A stretch of 64,000 bases of DNA from assembly GCA_947247005.1 (NCBI GenBank), contig OX365953.1:6763001-6827000 (forward strand), written 5' to 3'. A program made the position numbers and the translations under genes. The notes beneath the pieces were generated by a model. That model did not search any database. It was given only the letters and a program-made list of their open reading frames with translations, and was not told the origin of the DNA. The stretch's first letter is position 1. Each line of letters begins with the position of its first letter. This document shows, in pieces, positions 35,247 through 45,700 of the stretch. This stretch comes from Spisula solida. Its lineage: Eukaryota > Mollusca > Bivalvia > Venerida > Mactridae.

Positions 35247-35574
35247 TAAAACTTTAACATTTTGGTACAGTTTGTAGTAACGGTTACTTTATTAACTTAA
35301 CGATTTCCCAGTCAAATAGAGCCTGATCATATTATGAGGAGCAACTTCTTTGACACAGAATGTAATTTGTAAAGTTTGTGAAGCAATAGAGGACACAGGT
35401 AATCCATAAACTTTAATTTGAGACACTTACTATGGGTGAATGTCAATTACTCGTGGGAGAGTATGTATTACTAATTTGAAAGAATAGCCAATGTTTCCCA
35501 GTTGAGTAATATATATATATATATATTTAGTGTTGAATTTATACATTGAGATGAGTCATTCTGATTACAGGAAA

Positions 35575-35769
35575 TACAGTAAAACCTCGGTAATACGAGC
35601 AGCGATTATTCGAGCAACCGGCCTAATTCGAGCAAATTTCACATATAAACACAGTTACACTTAGTCATAACAACAATTCATCATCGACTTCGGATATTTC
35701 GAGCACCTGGCTTAACTCGAGCATTTGGCTTGTCCCGATGGGTCCTCGAGATAACGAGGTTTTACTGTA
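35575..35769. mobile_element. pogo/Tigger-like MITE, TACAGTAAAACCTCG ends
   Basis: 195 bp with exact mirrored ends TACAGTAAAACCTCG and CGAGGTTTTACTGTA, including a TA at each edge. The interior repeats 'attcgagca' and 'tcgagca', as in pogo-type ends (CAGT...CTCG.TA). No transposase remains. Confidence 0.85.
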
Positions 35770-35962
35770 TACACCAGAATTCAATTTAATGATTTATGTG
35801 TATATTTTGTCATGTTAATACATGACTGATTTTGTGTTTTATTCATATATGTGACATACTGCACTTCCTGATTTCGGTGACAGTAAAAATCTTTTCAATA
35901 TTATACACTGTGACTCAGGATTAACTGCTATAGATCTATTCAATGTTATATCATACACTTTT

Positions 35963-35988
35963 TAGCTCACCCACTGAGCCCTCTTGTT
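35963..35988 (+). repeat. Collapsed remnant of the 'agctcacctg' element
   Basis: tagctcacccactgag joined directly to ccctcttgtt: the two outer edges of the 14847/19896 family with the whole interior missing. It may be an internal deletion between the terminal inverted repeats. Confidence 0.45.
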
Positions 35989-36044
35989 AATTCTCGGGTT
36001 GACCCCATGCCAGCGAAAGTGTGGTAACTTTTGATATTGAAATT

Positions 36045-36430
36045 GGTATATGACTTATTGGGATTCTAGTATACTAATCCATTTGTATCACTTTTTGCGA
36101 GCGAAAGCATCTGTGTTTCTGTTCACTATACAACTTATTGGGAAACTACACATTTCATCCTGTATGACCTATTGTGAGCAAAATCATCTGTGATTTCAGG
36201 TCACTGTACAGCTTATTGGGAACCTGTACATTTCAACATGTATAACTTATTGTGAGCAAAAGCACCTGTGTTTCTGATCACTGTATGACTTATTGGGATA
36301 TATTACAATTCAACTTGTATGACTTATTGCGAGCAAAAGTATCTGTGACTTTAGGTCATTGTACAACTTATTGGGAGACTATACGAAATATGGCAGTTCA
36401 ACTTGTATGCTTTATTGAGTTTACCAAAAT
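36045..36430 (+). repeat. Degenerate ~60-bp tandem repeat upstream of POR exon 1
   Basis: 'tatgacttattg.gagcaaaa' and 'ctgt..ttt..gtcactgtac' alternate about five times. It lies roughly 300 bp upstream of the acceptor of the first POR coding exon. No element boundary is visible. Confidence 0.65.
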
Positions 36431-36731
36431 TTGACTCGTTTACTCACTGTAACAGTATGGGACTTTCATACTGATTTGGATGAATGAATATCACAAAGTG
36501 TGTCTATATGCTCGTTCTCTTTAACCATTTGATAGATTTCAGTGAAACTTGACATGAATTAAGTTAGTACCTAGTCTAAGTGTGCATATTGTCAGGAATT
36601 TTAGTTCTGGTTTTAGATGCTTGAGCTATGGACATTTGTGGGAGACAAACATTTTTGTGTCAAAAACGTTTCTTTTAAGTTTAATTCAAATTGGTATTGA
36701 TTATTTCTAGACTAATTTTATCTCATTTCAG

Positions 36732-36757
36732 ATCGTGAAGACATTTAGGCAGACAAA
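36732..36757 (+). other. POR: POR 5' UTR tail after a splice acceptor
   Basis: A pyrimidine-rich stretch ending in 'tctcatttcag' precedes 26 nt of leader before the POR start codon. The leader holds an in-frame TAG and no other ATG. This implies at least one upstream non-coding exon, as in vertebrate POR. I could not place that exon or the promoter: a non-coding exon has no codon signature, and the upstream 19 kb is repeat-rich. Confidence 0.7.
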
Positions 36758-39700
36758 ATGACAGAAGAAGAAAGTGTCGAGGTGGAAGCAGCCCCATATT
36801 TCTCTAATGTAGATTTCTTCATTCTTTCCTTGATGGCTGGTATGGCTGTATATTGGTATTTCATCAAAAACAAACCAAAGGAACAACCTACATTTAAGAA
36901 GTTGACAGTTGCGTAAGTATAATTGCATGGCTTGAGCTGTGATCCGCCATTATCTGATTTTTTTAGTCAAATGACTACAATGTATTAAAATTCATATTTC
37001 GCGATAAGCTGTGGCGATAAATTAATAAAACAGCAAAAAAAATTTTTTTAAAAATTAAATTACCTACTGCATGTTTGTTACTGTATGCAGGCTTTCTACT
37101 GGGCCCTACTATTCCTACTTTTCCCTACCTGTATTTACATTGTTATTTTCCGCAAATTGAGTTTATCACCAATTCAAATGTCTGCATAAATAAATAATTG
37201 TACTTTCATAACATGAAAACTTGTCATGTAGCTTTGACTGCTAATTCATCAATCCGCCAAATATTAGTAAAAAAATAAATGCCGAGCATAGCCTTTATTT
37301 GCCATGAAGCTTTCTGCTGAAATATGGCATGCAATTCACAGTGTGCCAGATTAGACGGCAAGCGTGCTTAAACCACTGAGCTATGGAGGCCACATACTGT
37401 CCCATACTGAAATTCTCGAAATATAGATTATTATATTAATACATAGTTTTACATGATTGATTAATATGCTTTACATTAATGTATTTTATTGTCCTATAAA
37501 TGTGTGTGCTGTACAACCTCTTTAGAGCACACCCTTTGGGAGCTGCAAATATTGGCCATTGTCTCAGGGTTGTCAATTTTCCTGATTTATCCAGAATTCT
37601 GGATTTATCATTCCTGAAAGAGCAATGGCTTCTGACCAAAATAAAAGTTATTTGATGAAAATATCTCAAGAAATTGTGAAGTTATGGTAAAGGACAAGGT
37701 TCATTTATGGCTTAATTTGGCCCTGAGTTTTATCGAAAAATAGAAATGCATCTTCCTTTAAATCTGTCATATGTTTCTAATAGCCTAACATTGCCTTTAA
37801 AAAAATTAAGCATATTTTTCCAAATTTCCCTCGTAATATGTCGACAAATCTACTTGAAATAGGTTAAGTTTACCAAAAAATGTCATTTTTAGCCATTTTC
37901 ATAGCTTTTTATGGCGTAAAACCTTCCCAAAAACCACGATTGCACTCTTGCGACACTTTGATATTTTGAACATGTATAAAGACTTGCAGAACACTGGTTA
38001 TGTGAAAATATAAAAGTGTCGCAAGAGTGCCGTCCTGGTTTTTGGGAAGGATTTACGTCGTTAATAGTCGTGAAAATGGTCAAAAATGACATTTTGGGAT
38101 AAACATGACATATAAGTCATATTCTCGGCAGTTTTGTCAACAAATTACAAGGGAAATTGGGATATGTATGCTTATTTTTTACACAGGAAATGATAACTGA
38201 TTTGAATTATAGGAAAGATTTATAGGAACATGCATTTTTATACGCCCGTTGAAAACGGGACGTATTATGTGAACACCCTTGGCGGGCGTGCGGGCGGGCG
38301 GCGGCGTCCAGTAATTTGTCTGTACTCTAGCGCAAACAGTTTTCATCCGATCATCTTCAAACTTTCTGACAATGCTTATGGGCATAATATCTAGGCCAAG
38401 TTCGATTATAGGCCAAATCTGCCTAGGCCTTATTGGGTTATGGTCCTTTAATAACCAAATAAGTATGAAATTGACCTTGTCTGTACTCTTACGCTAACAG
38501 TTTTCATCCGATCATCTTCAAACTTGCTGACAATGCTTATGGGCATAATATCTAGGCCAAGGGCGATTATAGGCCAAATCTGCCTGGGCCTTATTGGGTT
38601 ATGGTCCTTTAATAACCAAATAAGTATGAAATTGGCCTTGTCTGTACTCTTACGCTAACAGTTTTCATCCGATCATCTTCAAACTTTGTGACAATGCTGA
38701 TGGGCATAATATCTAAGCCAAGTTCGATTATAGGCCAAATCGACTCAGGCCTTATTGGGTTATGGTCCTTTAATAACCAAATAAGTATGAAATTGGCCTT
38801 GTCTGTACTCTTACGCTAACAGTTTTCATCTGATCGTCTTCAAACTTTGTGACAATGCTGATGGGCATAATATCTAGGCCATGTTCGATTATAGGCCAAA
38901 TCGGCCTAGGCGTCATTTGGTTATGGGCCTAAATTAATTACCAAATAAGTATGAAATTGGCCTTGTCTGTGCTCTAACGCAAACAGTTTTCATGCGATCG
39001 TCTTCAAACTTTGTGACAATGCTTATGGGCATAATATCTAGGCCAAGTTTGATTATAGGCCAAATTGGCCTTGGCCTTATTTGGTTATTATCCTATAAAT
39101 ACCAAAATAAATGTGAAATTTACCTTGTCTGTTCTCTAGTGCAAAGAGTTTTCATCTGAGTATCTTCAAACTTGGTGACAATGTTTACGGATATAATATC
39201 TAAGACAAGTTCAATTGTAGGCCAAATCAGGCTAGGCCTTCTTGGGTTATGGTCCTTTAATTAAAAAAAATGTTGGATTGTTTTGTTTTTTTCATTCACC
39301 ATGTCCTGAGACTCACCATGCCCCAAGACGGGCGTATTTTGTGACATTTTGGCACTCTTGTTAATTTTGAAAAATCACAGGGCCAAATTAGGCCATTAGT
39401 GAACCTTGTCCTTTAATCTGTTCTTAAGGGTTCTCTTTAATGCTTAGTCACCCCTGTTGTACAGAGGTTATTGCCTCTACAGAGGTTAAATTTAGAGTAA
39501 ATATCCGCTTAGGGAAATTTAAAGGAGATTTAATAGAGTAAATATAGGCTTACATTTGTAGGAAATTTTTTGAATGTGTTTATATAGGGAGGGTGTTGCT
39601 CTACAGAGGTTAAATTTATTGTAAACATCAGCTTAGGAAAGTTTTTGAAGGTGCTGTTATAGGGAGCTTGCTCAAAAGAGGTTAAATTTATAGTAGATAT

Positions 39701-42700
39701 CAGCTGAAAGAAATTTTGAAGGACTGGTGTTGTTTATGATAATAGGGAGCTTGTTGCTCTACAGAGGTTAGATTTATAGTAAGTATCAGCTTATTGAAAT
39801 TTTTATGCCCCCGTATCGATAGATCGGGAGGCATATAGTGATTCACCTGTCGGTTCGTCCGTCCGTCCGGTTAACCCAAATTGACCGTTTCTTCTAGCAT
39901 TAATATGGCTTGCTACAAAGCTTTCATACTTGCATGGATGTTGTATATGAACACTCTCCACACGCCTGTTTCACCTAACCCCATTTTGACCTTCACCTTG
40001 ACTTAATTTTGGACTTAGACTTATTTATGGACTAGGCTTCCACAGGGGGCATAAGCGTTTATCAAACGCAGTCTTGTTAAGTTTTTTTTTGTAGAGAGAT
40101 TGTTGCTCTACAGTCTGAGGGCCGCTCTGGAGAGGGGGTACTGTATATATGTAATCATCAAGTTTTCACCAGTTTCTAACAAGTTGACCTTTAAGTATAC
40201 CGTTTTGTGTGCAATTATAGTATGGAGAATTGACACGACAAATTGACATGACTTTCAACCTATTGGCAATATTTAACAGCTGATATATTATTGAGAAGCA
40301 GGGGCGGATTCAGGATTTGGCGTTAGGGGGGGCGTACATTCATGTATTGATACCCCCCCCCCTCCTCAAGAAAATATGCGAGCGAAGCGAGCTAGAAAAA
40401 ATGTATATCTGAGAAGCATTCCACACAATTTTTGTTCTTTATCTTATAATATTCATTGATAAAGTTTATGTGAGAGCAAGGCGAGGAAGAATATATGCAT
40501 TAATTATTTGAACAGCATATCCCTCAAACTCATTCCCTACTTGACAAAATGAACTGAGAGTGGTTGTGCGAGCGTAGCGAGCGAGAAAAAATGCAATTAT
40601 CTATTTCAGCAGCATACACCACATCCTTATTACTTGGTAATATTCACTGATGTAGTAATTGTCAGAACTAGAAAAAAATCAGTGTTTGTCTGAGCAGCAT
40701 ACCCAAACAACTCAGCTTTCATTGAATTTACGTAGTTCTTCAGCGAGCAAGAAAAATCGTTGTTTATATGAACAGCATAGCCAGGACTAACGATAATCGA
40801 CTGGATACTATTCACTGATATATAACTGCTGTGAATTCGTCACAAAAAAGGCAATGTCTATCTGAGCAGCATACCCTGCGAACTCCAGGGCTTCAGTTGT
40901 GTTTCAGTGGAAATGTGAAGTACTTGGGATCCAGTGAATAGGGAGTCCAGTGGCTTTCTGCCTCGTGACTTTTTAAATAGAACCATGGAATTCGTCAGCT
41001 GCATTCTGAGGTATCTTATTTTTAATGAAAAGGACAGGTTTATTAGAAAATAAAGCCAACTGTATTAATATTTTTTTCTTGTCGGACATTTTTAATGTGC
41101 AAGAATCTCGTCATTTCTGTAGCCGATGTTCGGCACCATGCTACCAATCAGTCCCATATCTTGTTTTTGCATACAGCATTAAGTTCAATTTAAAATCCAT
41201 AAATTGATTATGGTTGTATTTACGCGAGCGAAGCGAGCGAAAAAAATTGCATATCAATATTGTTCTTACATCCAAAATATGATAAATTACCTAGGCTCCG
41301 GCGATTTTAGGGGGGGCGTACGCCGGGTCCGCCCCCCCTTGGATCCGCCTATGAGAAGCATCACAAAGATGGCTTTTTTTGTTTTCAAAGTGAAGCAATA
41401 TCGACTTGGACCTGTAGCCCCAACGTAACTTGGTACTGCTACACTGTAATGGGTTTTGTACCTTTTGAAATTGGATAATGTGCAAAGCATGTACATGTAC
41501 CGTGCCATCCCTCTCTAAAACGGCCGTCAATAGCTAGAGCAAATTTTAACATAAATCTTAAGCAACATAATCATTCTGTTCAAGAGTAACCTCTCTCTGT
41601 ACAATAACCAGACTTTGTGTTCCCCTTTAAAAGGGTGTTGTATATACAGGGGTGTCAATTTTCCTGATTTATCCTCAATTCCGGATTTATCATTCCCTAA
41701 AGAGCATTGGCTTCTGACCAAAATAAAAGTTATTTGATGAAATTATCTCAAGAAATGGCAAAGTTATGATAAATTTAATTTTCTCTGAAGGATTTTTCAA
41801 ATACAAATTGTGTTAGTCATGGAAACAGTGTCTTTAAAGGCCTCTTGTTTGGCAAAAATGGTTGGCCACCTACGATTTTCCTGATTTTAAAGTTGGCCCT
41901 GTTCACACCCCTGTATTAAGCAACATGATCATTTTGTATCAGGGGTGTCCATTTTACCTGATTTATCCGGATTTATTATTCCTGATAAAGCAATCATGTC
42001 TGACCAAAATGAAAGTTATTTGATGAAAATATCTCTAGAAATGGCAAAGTTATGATAAATGTAATCTGCTAAGAATTATTTTCTTAAATACAAACTTTAT
42101 TGAATTAAGGAAACAATGTCATTGTTTGGCAAAAACGGTCGTCCGCATATGTTTTTCCTGATTTTAAATTTGGCCCTGTTGATACCCCTGTATTAAGCAA
42201 CATAATCATTTTGTTGCATGTGTAACCTCTGTGGGTACAACAACCTTGAGACTTTGCTGAATCTTTTCTTTTAAAACAGGGGATGTTTAATTTTCTTGGT
42301 CGGTAGTGTGTTGGGCACTTCTTCGTTTTAAGTTTTCTGACAGCTAAAACTAGGCATTACAGGCCTTGACACTAACTATTTTGGCCACTGGTCCAACAGG
42401 GCAAAAGCGCCCAATTTGTAAATAGGACAGTTACCGGTCCTCCAGAATTTTCACTGGTCCTTCTGGATTTTCACTGGTCTCGGACCAGCGGACCAGTGTT
42501 AGTGTCGAGCCCTGCATTATAGTCCTTTTGCTGTGGAAAGTGGGTCATTCAGCTAGTTATAATTTATTTTATTTTTCGACAGCTTGGACTTGGGCGGATC
42601 TGCGCTTGTTTAGTTGGGCATTGTGTCTTTATGTGTTTTACGTTTCCTGTGCTCGGTTGGTTCAGTTGGGCACTGTGTTTTGTGTGTTTTTAATGTCCCT

Positions 42701-45700
42701 GTCTGCCTTAATATAATCTTTTTTATGTTTCCCTTAAAAGGGTGTTGCTCTATAGGGGTTGTGTTGTAAGTGTATTTTTGAATCAAAATGTATTGCGTCA
42801 TGTGTTAGTCTTCTAATCAACTGTACTAGAATACCTTTTATGTTTCAGTCCATTAGCTCGAAGTGCGTCATACGATCCAAGCTTTATCAATAAGATGAAG
42901 AATTCCGTAAGTGTAATGTCAATAATTACCTTAATCTTAGTTTCATATATGAGGATGAAATAATTCCTAGATAATCATGCCCGCCTCCTCCCTATCATTA
43001 GCTTGACATTTCAAAGACAAGAGGGGGTAACTCTTTAATATCAGGGAATTTTCCTACTGGATATATCGGGGTAATATTTTATCACAACACCAGAAATCTC
43101 AAACTGACGTCCAGATTTAATTTCTTAACCATTTTTTAACCGCTACAAATTGTGGTTACGGGATATGCAATATTAACAATGAAACCGTTGAATGTGTAGG
43201 TTTCACAGGGTAATGGAAAAAGTGGTAAAACTGCTGAAAAAGATATTATATTTCAAGGAAAGCAAATACTTTTCCCCTTACCGTGGCATATATTTTATAG
43301 AAATCGATGAAGAAATAAAATACTTATGGCTATATTTGTGTTCCAATGTTTACAAATTTCCACCTGTAACTCACTCAGTAGCCAAAAGCCACGTGGTATT
43401 GCTACCCTGATATATACTGGGCGTTACTGAAAAGTTACCACTGATATATACCTAGAGTATTTTGTATACAATATGACCTATCGGTTCAAGTTTTATAGTG
43501 TGTGCATTTGAATATTGTTAAATAGGATAGCTGTGACTACACAGTAAGGTCAAAACATACTCATGCTTGGCTTTTAACACAGTGTATTGTGAATTTTAAA
43601 ATATAAGAGTCAATAGGGTAACCGTGGTAACTTTTCATTGATGCCGAGTATATAACATTAAGAATTTAAATTTGAGCGTAAGTTTAAGATTAATTTCCCT
43701 TACAGTACCCTGGTGTTTGAAAGTAAAGATTTGTATTTCTCCCCACCACATTTAAAGAAAAAATTGTGTAATAATCTTGATTTATTTTTTTCCTGTCTAT
43801 TCCTAATGTAGTACTGACATTTATATATAATAATAACGGCTTCAAGTCTCTTAATATATTGAAAGTGTTTAATATAATGATGCCAATTTTATAAATCGAG
43901 ATAAAGAGGACTCTTGATTAAGTTTTCTTGCTCAGGCTCTTTCATAGGAATTTAAATAAGAATTGACGTAACGTGTGATCTTAGGGAAAATTCGTTTTGA
44001 TCTCATAATAATGTTCTTCAATTTGATGAGTTTCATGATATCCTCAAATTGATTTGTGTCTGAGAAACTAATGTGCAGCTTAAAATAATTTGTCTTTCGT
44101 GGTATTTTTTTAGATAGATATCGTAAAATGTCAGCGGTTAAATACGTCATGATTTGCAGTAATTTGGTGATAGCGATATTTTACTGTGTTACAGAGAACA
44201 ATATAGTGTCAGGCATCTCTCAAGTAAGAGAGATGTTAAAAAATAACATAGACTTTTGCTCTCAGGAATTAGCATTTGTTATAGTACCAAAATAATTAAT
44301 ACACAATTGCACCAATAACTGTGAATCTTTCTGTGAACAGTACACCAATGTAGGTGTATCCACAAAAATTTGAAATTTTAGCCATAAAGTTTCATAGCAG
44401 TTTTTCCATTCAAATCGCTTGATTCATTTATTATACGGAGAGGAATCGCAACACATTCCGGGCCAGGCGCTTCCAATATGGAATCCCGTAGCCAGTGCTA
44501 AATTACATACTCCACAAATTCAAATGTTTAGCAAAAGTTGGTAAAGTTACTTCCAGTGTTGCTTATTATAGTATCTAAAGTATCTTCATTGTTTATGAGG
44601 AATATGTTTGGAATATTTCAGGGTCGAAATGTTGTTGTATTTTATGGATCTCAGACTGGGACTGCAGAAGAGTTTGCCGGACGTCTGGCGAAGGATTGTG
44701 CCGGGTATGGCATGAAAGGAATGGTGGCTGACCTTGAGGAGTGTGAAATGGTAATATATGAACCCTGACTGACCTTTAATACAATATACGGCTGCTTATT
44801 GACCCTTAATACAACATACAGCCCCTTACTGAGCCTTCATACAGTACACGGCCCCTTACTGACCCTTAATATAATTTACGGCCCCTTACTGACCCTTAAT
44901 ACAATATACAGCCCCTTACTGACTCTTCATACAATATAAGGTTCCTTACTGACCCTTAATACATTATACAAACTGTATATAAATATACTGTGAGGATTTA
45001 TCGCCGCATGAAGAAAATACACATTTAAAGACGAGTGGTACCAGGATTAGGCTTCATTACCATGTGTTATATATAGATGAAGTATGAACGAGTCATGTCA
45101 ATAAATCTCAGGGGTCTTATTATTCCGGATTAATCTGGAATTCCGGATTTGCTGCTTTAGAAAGAATAAACTTTTCTTCATAAAATGAAAGTAATTTGAT
45201 GAAAAAATACCAAGTATTGACTGAGTTATGATCATTTGAAATTCTATTGCTAAATTTTGACAATAGAACAATGTTTGAAACGAAGGTTTAGTGTTGGGAT
45301 GTGTGCTAATGGCATCCAAAACATATGTGCATCTTATTTTCAGGATTGGGCTTTAGGCTTCAGTAGAACCCCTGAAATCTGCGTTTTTATGCCCCCGTAT
45401 CGATAGATCGGGAGGCATATAGTGATTCACCTGTCCGTTCGTTCGTCTGTTCGTCCGTCCGTCCGTTCGTCCGTCCGTCCTGGTTAACCCAAATTGACCG
45501 TTTCTTCTAGCATTAATATGGCTTGCTACAAAGCTTTTATACTTGCATGGATGTTGTATATGAACACTCTCCACACACCTGTATCACCTGACCCCCATTT
45601 TGACCTTCACCTTGACCTAATTTTGGACTTATTAATAGACAAGGCTTCCACAGGGGGCATAAGCGTTTATTGAACGCAGTCTTGTTTGAGTTTGGGTTTG

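Larger units (their letters stand above)
17032..36731. other. Intergenic region upstream of POR
   Basis: No recognisable protein exon in 19.7 kb. It must contain at least one POR 5' UTR exon, since the first coding exon starts with an acceptor, but that exon is unplaced. Repeats dominate 17.2-20.8, 23.2-24.2, 24.7-27.7, 28.4-29.2, 30.3-35.3 and 35.5-36.4 kb. Stretches such as 20.8-23.2 kb are not obvious repeats. 21.8-22.3 kb is relatively CpG-rich and is a possible but unproven promoter area. Confidence 0.55.
37565..39447 (+). mobile_element. Family A MITE enlarged by internal insertions
   Basis: Starts cagggttgtcaattttcctg and ends gtcacccctg, the family A termini. Instead of ~260 bp it spans 1.9 kb because a foldback element sits inside. 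The flanks attgtct and ttgtaca are compatible with an eroded target duplication. Confidence 0.65.
37507..40145 (+). mobile_element. 'tacaacctct' element, host of nested insertions
   Basis: The left part (ctgtacaacctctttagagc, gagctgcaaatattggccat) stops at 37564 and resumes at 39448 as ttgtacagaggttattgcct. Comparison with the relative at 7270 shows this is the original junction. The right part has four or five ~90-bp units with 'ctacagaggttaaatttat' and 'atcagctta', a 'tatgccccc' insertion, and ends 'gccgctctggagagggggta'. Confidence 0.7.
36913..42848 (+). other. POR intron 1 (5.9 kb), filled with nested repeats
   Basis: Phase-2 intron with donor GTAAGT and acceptor 'tatgtttcag'. Apart from the first ~360 bp and the last ~120 bp, most of it is assigned to repeat families listed separately. 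No cryptic coding exon fits between the anchor and the exon 2 peptide. Confidence 0.85.
36758..42906 (+). other. POR: POR exons 1-2: membrane anchor and linker
   Basis: Exon 1 encodes residues 1-51 plus two bases of codon 52. A glutamate-rich start is followed by [17 protein letters not shown] (20-36), the single transmembrane helix, and then a lysine-rich stop-transfer stretch (KNKPKEQ). Exon 2 (42849-42906) is only 58 nt and gives [19 protein letters not shown], the counterpart of the vertebrate segment just before the FMN domain. The 5.9-kb intron between them carries most of the nested repeats in the gene. Confidence 0.9.
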
